Positions 53,244 through 64,000 of a stretch of 64,000 bases of DNA are shown in pieces (position 1 is the first letter of the stretch; the number at the start of each line of letters is the position of its first letter). The stretch spans positions 62,001 through 126,000 of the forward strand of contig NZ_LQPP01000040.1 of NCBI RefSeq assembly GCF_002102345.1, written 5' to 3'. The notes beneath the pieces are model-generated. The model worked only from the letters and a program-made list of their open reading frames with translations. It was not told the origin of the DNA and made no database searches. The DNA comes from Mycolicibacterium peregrinum (GTDB lineage: Bacteria; Actinomycetota; Actinomycetes; Mycobacteriales; Mycobacteriaceae). Position numbers and translations under genes: made by a program.

Positions 53244-55496
53244 ATGGGCAGGCACAGCATTCCCGACCCTGAGGATGCACCCGACGAGCCCGACCACGGG
53301 CACGTCGGGGACTCCGATTACCGGGACGATTACGACCGTCCCCGCGGCGAGCAGTCCCGGTACGCCGAAGACGACTTCGACACGCCCGAGCGTCAGTCCG
53401 ATCGCGGGTACCGGGATGCACCTGCCTACCGGGACGAGCCGGGCTACCGGGACGACCGCGGCTACCGCGCCGAGCCCGAACCCGCGTACCGCGCACCGCA
53501 GTACGCCGACGGGGACGACGACTACGAATCGGACTATCACGACTCGGAGTGCGCCGACTACGACGAAGCCGAATACGTCGAGGAAGACGGGTACGAGGAC
53601 GAGTACGTCGACGGCTACCGCGACCAGTATGCCGACGACGACTACGACGCGGAGTATGCCGACGATCAGCCGACCGCCCAGTTCGGTGCGGTGGGCGGCG
53701 TCGGTGATCCACCACCGCCCACCGGCCCGACCAGCCGCCAGCGTGGCGAGTGGGACGGTGAGTGGACCGGCAGCCACCGCGCCGTCGAGTCCGGGCGCCG
53801 GGGTGTCAGCGTCGGTGTGATCGTCGCACTGGTCACCGTGGTGGCCGTGGTCGGCGCGATGATCCTGTGGAAGTTCTTCGGTGACATGCTCGCCGGCCGC
53901 AGCGACGCCGCAGCCGCGCGCTGTGTCGACGGCGAACTCGGGGTCGCCGTGATCGCCGACCCCACCATCTCCTCCCGCATCGAGGGACTGGCCAACACCT
54001 ACAACGAGTCGGTCAGCCCGGTGGGCGACCGCTGCGTCAAGGTGCGCGTGCAGTCCGCCGATTCCGACCGCGTGGTCAGTGGCTTCGCCAACGCGTGGCC
54101 CAGCGAGCTCGGCGACCGCCCGGCGCTGTGGATTCCGGCCAGCAGTATCGCCGAAGCACGGCTGGAGGCGACCGCGGGCGCCAAGACTGTCAGCGACAGC
54201 CGGTCCCTGGTCACCTCGCCGGTGCTACTTGCGGTCCGTCCGCAGCTCAAAGACGCCCTGGCACAACAGACCTGGGCCACCCTGCCCCAGCTGCAAAGCA
54301 GCCCGGCCGCGATGAACGCGCTCAAGCTGCCCGGTTGGGGCACGCTCAAACTCGCCCTGCCGACCCACAGCAACGGCGATGCCGCGTTGCTCGCTGCCGA
54401 GGCCGTCGCCGCTGCGACGGCTCCTTCGGGTGCGCCGGCGACATCCGGTATGAGCGGCGTGAACACCCTGTTCCACGGGCAGCCCAAACTCGACGACTCC
54501 GAGCTGGGCACCGCCATGGACGCGTTGCTGAACGCCCCCGATGCGGCAACCGCGCCGGTGCACGCCGTCGCCACCACCGAGCAGCAACTGTTCCAGCGGG
54601 CCACCTCGGTCGACGACGTCAAGTCCTCGTTGGCCGGCTGGCTGCCGCCGGGCCCCACGGCCACCGCCGACTATCCGACGGTGCTGCTGGCCGGGGACTG
54701 GCTGGAGAAGGAACAGGTCACCGCGGCCAGCGAGTTCGCCCGCTATCTGCGCAAGCCCGAACAACTCGCCGAACTAGCCAAGGCCGGGTTCCGCGCCGAG
54801 GGCACGTCGCCGCCGTCCAGCGATGTCACCAGTTTCAGCCAGCTCGCGGCACCGTTGTCGGTCGGCGACAACTCGATGCGGGTGACGCTGGCCAACGCCA
54901 CGGCCACACCGTCGGGAAACCCTGCGGTCACGATCATGCTCGACCAGTCGATGCCGACCGAAGAGGGCGGCAAGTCCCGCCTGGCCAACGTCGTGGCCGC
55001 ACTCGACAGCCGGCTCAAGGCACTGCCCGACACCGCCGCCGTCGGCCTCTGGACCTTTGACGGCACCGAGGGACGGTCGGAGATTTCGACCGGCCCGCTG
55101 GCCGAGCCGGTCAACGGGCAGCGGCGCTCCGATGCGCTGACCTCGACCCTCGACGAGCAGTCCGCCTCGGGTGGCGGCGCGGTGTCGTTCACGACGCTCC
55201 GCATGCTCTATACCGAAGCGCTGTCGAAATACCGTGAGGGCCAGAGCAACTCAATCCTGTTGATCACCACCGGACCGCACACCGATCAGAGTCTGGATGG
55301 GCCCGGGCTGCAGGACTATATCCGCGGCGCATTCGACCCGGCCCGTCCGATCGCGGTGAACGTGATCGACTTCGGCACGGGCTCGGACCGGGCCACCTGG
55401 GAGGCCGTCGCGCAAGCCACGAGCGGCACCTACCAGCATCTGTCGAGCTCGACCTCACCCGAGCTGGCCAGCGCGGTCAACACCATGCTGGGTTGA
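53244..55496 (+). CDS. Single-pass membrane protein with substrate-binding and vWA domains (Rv1836c type)
   Basis: 750 residues. The first ~165 residues are acidic and Tyr/Arg/Asp-rich with repeated YRDxxGYRD units. A single transmembrane helix (VGVIVALVTVVAVVGAMIL) follows at about 190-210, then an extracytoplasmic substrate-binding-protein-like domain and a C-terminal von Willebrand A domain (VTIMLDQSMP, LLITTGPHTDQS). The MIDAS DxSxS is degenerate (DQSMP). The acidic cytoplasmic tail may be a phosphorylation target; the role is not known. Confidence 0.85.
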   Translation: MGRHSIPDPEDAPDEPDHGHVGDSDYRDDYDRPRGEQSRYAEDDFDTPERQSDRGYRDAPAYRDEPGYRDDRGYRAEPEPAYRAPQYADGDDDYESDYHDSECADYDEAEYVEEDGYEDEYVDGYRDQYADDDYDAEYADDQPTAQFGAVGGVGDPPPPTGPTSRQRGEWDGEWTGSHRAVESGRRGVSVGVIVALVTVVAVVGAMILWKFFGDMLAGRSDAAAARCVDGELGVAVIADPTISSRIEGLANTYNESVSPVGDRCVKVRVQSADSDRVVSGFANAWPSELGDRPALWIPASSIAEARLEATAGAKTVSDSRSLVTSPVLLAVRPQLKDALAQQTWATLPQLQSSPAAMNALKLPGWGTLKLALPTHSNGDAALLAAEAVAAATAPSGAPATSGMSGVNTLFHGQPKLDDSELGTAMDALLNAPDAATAPVHAVATTEQQLFQRATSVDDVKSSLAGWLPPGPTATADYPTVLLAGDWLEKEQVTAASEFARYLRKPEQLAELAKAGFRAEGTSPPSSDVTSFSQLAAPLSVGDNSMRVTLANATATPSGNPAVTIMLDQSMPTEEGGKSRLANVVAALDSRLKALPDTAAVGLWTFDGTEGRSEISTGPLAEPVNGQRRSDALTSTLDEQSASGGGAVSFTTLRMLYTEALSKYREGQSNSILLITTGPHTDQSLDGPGLQDYIRGAFDPARPIAVNVIDFGTGSDRATWEAVAQATSGTYQHLSSSTSPELASAVNTMLG

Positions 55497-55503
55497 TCCG
55501 CAC

Positions 55504-55554
55504 TTTCTACCTAAGGGTTTCCGGAGCAACCGGGCGCCAACCCTGAGGTAGAAA
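55504..55554. terminator. Bidirectional terminator between Rv1836c-type gene and gcvP
   Basis: TTTCTACCTAAGGGT (55504-55518) pairs with ACCCTGAGGTAGAAA (55540-55554) with one mismatch. The A/T-flanked stem works in both directions between the two convergent genes. Confidence 0.85.
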
Positions 55555-55562
55555 TCGATGCG

Positions 55563-58403
<2,841 letters not shown>

Positions 58404-58445
58404 GACACTCTCCTGAGGCGCAGACGTACTGAAACGTCGTAGGCG

Positions 58446-58646
58446 TCCCTCTCCCTCTGTCGTCGACCCGGTCCGGGCGCCTGAGAGATTCAGCCCCGGC
58501 TACAGGACCTTTCCCCATGGGCGGGTGCCCGTGGGGCACCACTTTCCAGAGGCATCGGGGCCTGACGCGGTCCTGGGGGCCTGAGAGGTTGACGGAGAGG
58601 TATTGCTCCTTCGGCGTCCGTGGCTGGCTGTCACGAAACTCTCCCG
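58446..58646 (-). promoter_or_regulatory. Tandem glycine riboswitch of gcvP
   Basis: On the minus strand the leader shows two glycine aptamers: the first with GGAGAGTTTCG, GCCGAAGGAGCAA and CCTCTCAGGC, the second with GGCTGAATCTCTCAGG and CAGAGGGAGAGGGA. This is the conserved arrangement of the glycine-induced riboswitch, also found before gcvB in M. tuberculosis. Between it and the MerR gene (58647-58786) I see only a terminator. Confidence 0.92.
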
Positions 58647-58727
58647 CGCGAGGGCGATGCGTCGGCAATTCTACCGGCAGCGCACCGGTGCTCGCGAACA
58701 GTTCCCCCGCGAGTGGGAGGGCCCAAA

Positions 58728-58761
58728 GCAAAAGTTCCCCTCAACGCGGGTCGAGGGGAAC
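58728..58761 (-). terminator. Intrinsic terminator of the Rv1830-type gene
   Basis: A 9-bp stem (58734-58742 with 58753-58761) is followed on the minus strand by TTTTGCTTT. It separates the MerR gene from the gcvP riboswitch. Confidence 0.85.
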
Positions 58762-58786
58762 CTAGGTGTCTGTTCGCGGCGGGAGA

Positions 58787-59407
58787 TCAGCCGATCTTGC
58801 GGTCGCGGCTTTTGCGCCGCGACGCCAGCTCGTCCTCGGGCGATGCGATGGACTCGCCGCCGTCGGCACGCTCGCCCGGGAAGTCTGCGATGGTGCCGGT
58901 CAGCTCGCGCATGGCGCCGGATACCGCGATGCCGAACACGCCCTGGCCGCCCTGCAGCAGATCCACGACCTCTTCGGCCGAGGTGCATTCGTAGACCGTG
59001 GTGCCGTCGGAGAACAGCGTGATGTTGGCCAGATCCTGCACGCCACGCTGGCGCAGGTGATCGACCGCAACCCGGATGTTGTGCAAGGAGATGCCGGTGT
59101 CCAGCAGCCGCTTGACGATCTTGAGGACCAGGACGTCCTTGAACGAGTACAGACGCTGGCTGCCTGAGCCGGCGGCGCCCCGGATGGAGGGAACCACCAG
59201 GGAGGTCCGCGCCCAGTAATCCAACTGCCGATAGGTGATACCGGCGATCTGGCAGGCGCTGGGACCGCGGTAGCCCACCAGTTCGTCCGGCACCGAATCA
59301 TCGGGGAACAGCCCACCCTGCACGGGTTCGCCAGCTGGCCTGACAGGCGGCTCCGCGCCGCTCCCGGTGGTCAGATCCAGCTCTTCCTGCCGTGGCGTGT
59401 CACCCAC
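58787..59407 (-). CDS. MerR-family transcriptional regulator (Rv1830 type)
   Basis: 206 residues from GTG 59407, with AGAGGA upstream. The MerR winged-helix domain is ITYRQLDYWARTSLVVPS...GSQRLYSFKDVLVLKIVKRLLDTGISL. A C-terminal part has a HALF-like effector domain and a basic tail (ASRRKSRDRKIG). In mycobacteria the Rv1830/McdR ortholog has been linked to cell division control. It is transcribed with the bifunctional nuclease and the second MerR gene only if reading through about 250 bp. Confidence 0.88.
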   Translation of the reverse strand: MGDTPRQEELDLTTGSGAEPPVRPAGEPVQGGLFPDDSVPDELVGYRGPSACQIAGITYRQLDYWARTSLVVPSIRGAAGSGSQRLYSFKDVLVLKIVKRLLDTGISLHNIRVAVDHLRQRGVQDLANITLFSDGTTVYECTSAEEVVDLLQGGQGVFGIAVSGAMRELTGTIADFPGERADGGESIASPEDELASRRKSRDRKIG

Positions 59408-59653
59408 TGTGAATCCTCTCGCCGATCGAACTCGCCCGCACCGTAGTGCCATGTCCTGCAGCGCAGCCATCTCTTTCGCGACGGTTTGCTGCGAGCTCGA
59501 ATGTGTCGAGCATACGCTTCCCGCCGAGCCGTGATTGCCCGCTGCGATGAAAGTATGGCGCCCGAATTCCAGCCCGATTGTCTCCCGCGCCGCGTGTCGA
59601 CACCGGTATACCCACTTGAGATGTACCCGTGACCTGCAAGGCGCGGGCGACGG

Positions 59654-60148
59654 TCATGTCGCCTTGAAGTCGTCCGGCGAAACGCTGTCGAGGAACTCTT
59701 TGAACTTCTCGACCTCGTCCTCACGGACGGTGCCCGCAGCCTCTTCGTCGTTCTCGTCGGGAATCAGCAGGCCGGCCTCGGCCAGCACCGCCTCCTCCAC
59801 GTAGATCGGCACGCCGACGCGCAGAGCGATCGCCACCGAGTCCGAAGGCCGGGCCGACACCGTGATGTCGCGGTCGAAGATCAGGTCGGCATAGAACGTG
59901 CCTTCCTGCAGGTCGACGATCCGCACCTCTTTGAGTGAATGGCCAAGCGCGGCAATGACATCTCGGATCAGGTCGTGAGTGAGCGGCCGGGCGGGCTCGA
60001 CGCCCTGCTGTTCCAGCGCGATCGCAGCGGCCTCCGACTGCCCGATCCAGATCGGGAGATAGCGGTCACCGTTGGATTCCCGCAACAGCAACACGGGCTG
60101 GTTCTGCGGCTGTTCCACTCGAATGCCGACCACGCGAACCTCAGCCAT
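59654..60148 (-). CDS. Bifunctional nuclease family protein (DUF151, Rv1829 type)
   Basis: 164 residues. AEVRVVGIRVEQPQNQPVLLLRE start, LPIWIGQSEAAAIA and RPSDSVAIALRVGVPIYV are the family motifs. Plant and some bacterial members have RNase/DNase activity; mycobacterial function is not shown. An acidic C-terminal tail ends it. It lies between the two MerR genes. Confidence 0.9.
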   Translation of the reverse strand: MAEVRVVGIRVEQPQNQPVLLLRESNGDRYLPIWIGQSEAAAIALEQQGVEPARPLTHDLIRDVIAALGHSLKEVRIVDLQEGTFYADLIFDRDITVSARPSDSVAIALRVGVPIYVEEAVLAEAGLLIPDENDEEAAGTVREDEVEKFKEFLDSVSPDDFKAT

Positions 60149-60259
60149 CTGTGCCTGCCCTCCGCACCGCCGTGCCGTTTCGTCGAATCTTTCGTCCTTC
60201 GCCAGTTCGCCTCAGGGGTCCCGACTTAGACGAACTGGCCGTCGAAACGAGTCTAGTCC

Positions 60260-61009
60260 TCAGCGATCCAGAACGTCGCGTACGGCGGACTTGATGAGCG
60301 ACGTGTGCAGAGTGATCGCCAGGGCGGCCACTTCACGGGCCAGGTCATCGGCCCGGTCCCGCGCGCCGGCCTTGCCCGCCTTGCCCACCGGGCCGGCGAT
60401 CTGGGCGATCAGGTCGGATTGCCGGTCTGCCGCGGAGCGAAATGCCCGCAGGTGCCTGGGCTCGACACCGTAGTCACCCAGGGCCCGTGCGCACTGGGCG
60501 ATCACCACGGAATGCTCGTCGAAGAACCCGGCGGGCCCGGCGGTGATGATGCCGTTGCGAACCAACGCCCCCAGCATCTCCTCGTCGATGCCCGACCGGG
60601 TCAACAGGTCTTCACGGGAGAGCCGGACCTGGGTCGGCGCCACCGCCGACAAGCCGGCGGCGCCGTCCACTCCGTCGCCCCCACTCTCGGACACCCCGAC
60701 CAGACGGGGTACCGCGTAGGCCGATCCGGCCTCCGGCAATTCACCGTCGGGCTGGGCGTCCAGCTGCGCCTTGATCACCTTCAACGGCAGATACTGGTCA
60801 CGCTGAGCGGTCAGGATGAACCGCAACCGCGCACAGTCGTATGCAGTGAACCGCCGGTACCCCGACGCGGTGCGCTGCGGCGTGATCAGTCCCTCGGCCT
60901 CGAGGAACCGGATCTTGGAGATGCTGACGTCCGGAAAGTCGCCCCGCAGCAGGTCCAGCACTGCGCCGATCGACATCCCGGCCAGCGCAGGTCTGTCGGG
61001 GGCAGTCAT
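60260..61009 (-). CDS. MerR-family transcriptional regulator (Rv1828 type)
   Basis: 249 residues. The DNA-binding domain (MSIGAVLDLLRGDFPDVSISKIRFLEAEGLITPQRTASGYRRF, split here by region) carries the MerR turn. The C-terminal effector region has helices ending in TSLIKSAVRDVLDR. Rv1828 binds its own promoter region and a groEL-linked site in M. tuberculosis. It begins 3 bp after garA, so both are co-transcribed. Confidence 0.9.
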   Translation of the reverse strand: MTAPDRPALAGMSIGAVLDLLRGDFPDVSISKIRFLEAEGLITPQRTASGYRRFTAYDCARLRFILTAQRDQYLPLKVIKAQLDAQPDGELPEAGSAYAVPRLVGVSESGGDGVDGAAGLSAVAPTQVRLSREDLLTRSGIDEEMLGALVRNGIITAGPAGFFDEHSVVIAQCARALGDYGVEPRHLRAFRSAADRQSDLIAQIAGPVGKAGKAGARDRADDLAREVAALAITLHTSLIKSAVRDVLDR

Positions 61010-61012
61010 CGG

Positions 61013-61492
61013 CTAGCTGGTGGGGCCGCTGTCGTCGTCAGACCGGGGACCGGTGAGGAACACCAGGCGGAACTTCCCGATCTGCACTTCGTCGCCGTTG
61101 GCGAGCACGGCCGAATCGACCGGCTCACGGTTGACGTACGTACCGTTGAGGCTGCCGACATCGACGACCTGGAACTCACCGCTCTCCAACCGGAACTCGG
61201 CGTGTCGACGACTCACCGTGACGTCATCGAGAAAAATGTCGCTGTCCGGGTGCCGCCCGGCCGACGTGGTCGGCTGATCGAGCAGGAAACGCGATCCGGC
61301 GTTCGGTCCACGCTTGACGACCAGCAATGCCGAACCCGCGGGCAGGCCCTCGACGCCGGAGACGGCGCCTTCGGTACCTGCCGTTGCGGGCGCATCCAGT
61401 TCGTTCAAAAAGTCCGCACGGAAAACCGATGTGGTTTCCACCGTCACGTCTTCCGACTGGTCGGCCCCCAAATTGCTGTCCTTGTCCGTCAC
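61013..61492 (-). CDS. garA: FHA-domain protein GarA (glycogen accumulation regulator/TCA switch)
   Basis: 159 residues. The N-terminal phosphorylation motif is DVTVETTSVFRADFL, where ETTS is phosphorylated by PknB/PknG. The FHA domain (about 80-145) has AGRHPDSDIFLDDVTVSRRH and LNGTYVN. Unphosphorylated GarA binds and inhibits 2-oxoglutarate dehydrogenase and NAD-glutamate dehydrogenase and activates glutamate synthase. A 190-bp gap separates it from gcvH. Confidence 0.97.
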   Translation of the reverse strand: MTDKDSNLGADQSEDVTVETTSVFRADFLNELDAPATAGTEGAVSGVEGLPAGSALLVVKRGPNAGSRFLLDQPTTSAGRHPDSDIFLDDVTVSRRHAEFRLESGEFQVVDVGSLNGTYVNREPVDSAVLANGDEVQIGKFRLVFLTGPRSDDDSGPTS

Positions 61493-61681
61493 CCGCTGCT
61501 CCTCACTGGCTGCTGTGGCGTTGGCCGGCGCGGCCCCAGCCCATCGTCGGTCTCACGTCGACCGTACCGCGCATCAGGCATCGTTGTGTCCACCACCGCC
61601 GGATCCGATGGGGAAGATATCTGCGCGCCGGGTACGGCCGAACCGGTCTCGGCGACCGGCCTTCGAAACCCTAACAATTGA

Positions 61682-62077
61682 TCACTCGGTCACGGCGGCG
61701 CGGTAGCCGTCCGCGTCGAGCAAACCGGCCAGGGCGTCCTCGAGCGTGCCCTCCTCGAGCCGCAGATCGACCAGCCAGCCTTCGCCGTAGGGGTCGGAGT
61801 TGACCAGTTGAGGACTGCCGTCCAGATCACCGTTGACCGCAACGACTTTCGCCGCGACCGGAGCGTAGAGATCCGACACCGACTTCGTGGATTCGACCTC
61901 GCCGAACGCATCGCCGGCGGCCAGCTGGGCGCCGACGTCGGGCAGCTGGACGAACACCACATCGCCGAGGGCGGACTGTGCGTAGTCGGTGATGCCGACG
62001 CGCACCGTGTCGTCACCGGTGCGCTGTACCCACTCGTGCTCCGAGGTGTAGTAGAGGTCGGCTGGGATGTCGCTCAC
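61682..62077 (-). CDS. gcvH: Glycine cleavage system H protein
   Basis: 131 residues from GTG 62077, with AAGGAG 5 bases upstream. DLYYTSEHEWV start and the lipoylated Lys in GEVESTKSVSDLYAP are typical. It shuttles the aminomethyl group between the P and T proteins. A longer upstream frame was not used because it lacks a ribosome site. Confidence 0.97.
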   Translation of the reverse strand: MSDIPADLYYTSEHEWVQRTGDDTVRVGITDYAQSALGDVVFVQLPDVGAQLAAGDAFGEVESTKSVSDLYAPVAAKVVAVNGDLDGSPQLVNSDPYGEGWLVDLRLEEGTLEDALAGLLDADGYRAAVTE

Positions 62078-62114
62078 GGCGCTCCTTATTGTCGGGCGGT
62101 TGGTGTTGCTGTGC

Positions 62115-63044
62115 TCACTTGACGGGCTGAGCGTATTGGCGCGGTTTCGGTTGCCGCAAGGCGGTGACGTCGACACGCTCGGCTTGTTGTATCACCATCG
62201 TGCCGCCGACACGCTTGACGCTGTCCATTGCCCCGCCGGGAATGTTCATCGCGGCGGCCAGGGTCGGCGGGTCCCCAATGGCCAGAACCGAATACGGCGG
62301 CCGCAGAGTCACCTCGTCGACGGTGAGCGCCCCGGGGGTGCCGACGATCCAGGTGTCGATGCCGACCCGGACGGCGGCCTGCTGATCGCCACCGCGGATC
62401 TCGAGTGCCTCTGCGCCCGCGGCGCGCAACTCGTTGATCACATCGAGCATGGTCTCGGCGGGAACACCGGGCGCGTTGTCTTCTATGGTGAGCGTCACGC
62501 CGGGGCCCGTGGCGGCCACCGTGCCGATCTGGATGGACAGGGCCTCCAGCCGGGACTGGGCGTTCTCGATCGCGGCCTGGTCACTGCTGCCCGAGGCCTG
62601 CAGCTGCTGCAGTGTCCGCTGCAGGTCGGCCACCTCGGTGTTGAGCGAGCCCTCACGTTGCTGCAGGGAGTCGAGCAGCACCAGCAGATCCGCCGGGCGC
62701 GCGGTCTCCAGCGAATCACCTGACTCGTTCTGGCGGACCTGCGTGACGATCGCCATACCCAGCAGGACGCACAACAGCACCCCGAGCGCGCCGAACACCA
62801 GCTGCGAACGGCTACGGCGCACGATTCGCAGGTTCCGGAACCGGCGTGGCGAGACGTCGGCGGGCATCTCGTGGCGGCCGTGGTGCTCGGCAGCGTGCTC
62901 TGCGTGATGTTTCGGCTCTGGCTCTGGCTCTGACTCGGGCTCGGAATCCGGTTCGGGCCGGTCCGGCTCAGCGGGCTGGGTCGGCTCGGTCGGACGGTCC
63001 GGCTCGTCCGGATCGTCCTTGGGTGGGGGCTGCGCTTCGCTCAT
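62115..63044 (-). CDS. DUF881 membrane protein (Rv1825 type)
   Basis: 309 residues from ATG 63044. A long cytoplasmic N-terminus rich in Pro, Glu and His (PEPDSEPESEPEPEPKHH) is followed by a transmembrane helix (LVFGALGVLLCVLLGMAIV). A coiled coil (LLVLLDSLQQREGSLNTEVADLQRTL) and the DUF881 domain (TIEDNAPGVP, INELRAAGAEALEI) come next. It starts 1 bp after the sbp stop. With sbp and the next DUF881 gene it forms the Rv1825-Rv1824-Rv1823 cluster, comparable to spoIIIAG-era wall genes in other Gram-positives (inference). Confidence 0.9.
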   Translation of the reverse strand: MSEAQPPPKDDPDEPDRPTEPTQPAEPDRPEPDSEPESEPEPEPKHHAEHAAEHHGRHEMPADVSPRRFRNLRIVRRSRSQLVFGALGVLLCVLLGMAIVTQVRQNESGDSLETARPADLLVLLDSLQQREGSLNTEVADLQRTLQQLQASGSSDQAAIENAQSRLEALSIQIGTVAATGPGVTLTIEDNAPGVPAETMLDVINELRAAGAEALEIRGGDQQAAVRVGIDTWIVGTPGALTVDEVTLRPPYSVLAIGDPPTLAAAMNIPGGAMDSVKRVGGTMVIQQAERVDVTALRQPKPRQYAQPVK

Positions 63045-63045
63045 G

Positions 63046-63378
63046 TCAGGCGCCGAACAACCTGCGCCGCAATGCGGCGGCGTTGCCGAAGATCCGGATG
63101 CCGAGGACCACGATGATGGCCGTCGACAGCTGGGTACCGACGCCGAGCTGATCACCGACGTACACGATCAACGCGGCCACCAACACGTTGAACACGAACG
63201 AGACCACGAACACCTTGGCGTCGAATATGCGCTCCAGGTAGGCGCGCAACCCACCGAACACCGCATCCAGCGCCGCCACGACGGCGATGGGCAGGTATGG
63301 CTCGACGAAGTCGGGAACGCTGGGGTGGAACACCAACCCGAGCACGATCCCGACTACCAGTGCGACGATCCCGATCAT
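63046..63378 (-). CDS. sbp: Small basic protein Sbp (DUF1290, Rv1824 type)
   Basis: 110 residues with three transmembrane helices (IGIVALVVGIVLGLVF; YLPIAVVAALDAVFGGLRAYLE; VFVVSFVFNVLVAALIVYVG). GGLRAYLERIFDAKVF is the family signature. It is found next to DUF881 genes in many Gram-positives, usually near division or envelope genes. Confidence 0.93.
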   Translation of the reverse strand: MIGIVALVVGIVLGLVFHPSVPDFVEPYLPIAVVAALDAVFGGLRAYLERIFDAKVFVVSFVFNVLVAALIVYVGDQLGVGTQLSTAIIVVLGIRIFGNAAALRRRLFGA

Positions 63379-63406
63379 CTAGCGGTCCATCCTGTGCACC
63401 TCAGGC

Positions 63407-64000
63407 CTATCCAATCTGTTTGGCGAAGTTGACATCTCGCACCGACACCGCGGGCACGGTCAGGCCGTCACCCGCACTCACGTTCACCCCTACCCCGTAG
63501 GAAGTCTCCAATAACCGGAGCCGTTGCAGGCCCGGGGTCCGGTCGAAGGCGTCGGCCATCCCCTTCGGCGGTCCGATGGCCACAATGGCATACGGACTGG
63601 TGATCGGCTGGTTGTCGACCAGAATCCCGCCGCCTGCCTGGCGGATCGTCACCCCGGCGCCGACCCGCACGCCGCCTACCGAAACCGCCTCTGCGCCACT
63701 GGCCCACAGCGAATTCACCACCAGCTGCAGGTCCCGGTCGAGGATGATCTGCTGTCCACCGGCAACCCGCTGTTTCGACACGTCGCTGAGGTCCTTGGAC
63801 AGACCGGGATCGGTGACCGTGACGGTCAGCCCGGGACCGATCATCGGGATGGCGGCCGCTTCGATGTTGGCGGTGTCCAGACTGCCGAGCAGATGCTGAC
63901 CGTTTTCGTCCATGCCGAGTCTGCTGCGTCGCTCGGCGTCCACCTGATCGACGAGCGCATCGCGTTCGGAACTGGCCTTGTCGGCACCGATCTGCGCCGC
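63407..64000 (-). CDS. DUF881 protein (Rv1823 type), 5' end beyond window
   Basis: 198 residues visible; the frame stays open to base 64000, so the start lies outside. The visible part carries the C-terminal DUF881 domain (GPGLTVTVTDPG, VVNSLWASGAEAVSVGGVRV, VRDVNFAKQIG end). It lies 28 bp upstream of sbp in the same operon. The N-terminal signal/transmembrane segment expected for the family is not in the window. Confidence 0.9.
   Translation of the reverse strand, partial: AAQIGADKASSERDALVDQVDAERRSRLGMDENGQHLLGSLDTANIEAAAIPMIGPGLTVTVTDPGLSKDLSDVSKQRVAGGQQIILDRDLQLVVNSLWASGAEAVSVGGVRVGAGVTIRQAGGGILVDNQPITSPYAIVAIGPPKGMADAFDRTPGLQRLRLLETSYGVGVNVSAGDGLTVPAVSVRDVNFAKQIG

Overview
The window is about 64 kb of high-GC chromosome from a mycobacterium, most likely a fast-growing, environmental-type species (Mycolicibacterium). 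The evidence is an antigen 85 mycolyltransferase, an Apa-type Ala/Pro-rich antigen, GarA, GlcB, a urease operon without ureE, deazaflavin-dependent enzymes, IdeR boxes and a mycobacterial SOS box. From about 28.9 kb to the right end the gene order follows the M. tuberculosis block Rv1862 to Rv1823 almost gene for gene. The left part carries genes M. tuberculosis lacks there, such as lon. Ortholog names come from remembered synteny and protein motifs; no database search was run.

Layout. 1-3.5 kb: receptor-type nucleotide cyclase-like protein coupled to an MscS channel with a cyclic-nucleotide-binding-like domain (Rv2435c/Rv2434c type). 3.6-8.8 kb: Ag85C, membrane molybdopterin oxidoreductase, small membrane protein, zinc-less quinone oxidoreductase, and a 13E12/DUF222 HNH protein behind an SOS box. 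8.9-19 kb: Lon with a strong terminator, acyltransferase, CycA-type transporter, Ddn-like and TfoX-like proteins, an MpaB-like (DUF2236) gene between two related small membrane proteins, DUF998 protein, lipoprotein, DUF72 protein, ferredoxin reductase. 19.2-23 kb: a translationally coupled winged-helix protein plus a 1045-residue double ATPase (AAA and HerA/FtsK-like), the least explained cassette here. 23-30.3 kb: thiolase-like enzyme, phosphoketolase, CPBP protease, CGNR protein, alcohol dehydrogenase, GlsB-type protein.

30.3-36.8 kb: apa, modC, modB (no modA where it is expected), SDR, F420-type LLM oxidoreductase, ndh. 36.8-41.2 kb: ureABCFGD read leftwards. 41.2-44.2 kb: PaaI thioesterase, an RNA locus with an IdeR box and strong terminator that matches the position of the M. 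tuberculosis sRNA MrsI, an additional IdeR-box gene, then blaI-blaR. 44.2-50.9 kb: gnd, guaB1, a structured leader with a short ORF, two CNNM/CorC-type membrane proteins and an uncharacterised gene. 51-58.4 kb: malate synthase G, a vWA membrane protein, and gcvP behind a tandem glycine riboswitch. 58.8-64 kb, leftward: Rv1830-type MerR, bifunctional nuclease, Rv1828-type MerR, garA, gcvH, DUF881, sbp, DUF881 (cut by the window end).

Functional themes: central carbon and nitrogen control (GarA, GlcB, glycine cleavage GcvP/GcvH, urease, phosphoketolase, Gnd, GuaB1); iron-responsive control (two IdeR boxes around a putative sRNA); stress and proteolysis (Lon, SOS-linked 13E12 gene); cell envelope (Ag85C, Apa, CNNM/CorC proteins). 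No tRNA, rRNA, CRISPR array or complete insertion sequence was seen.
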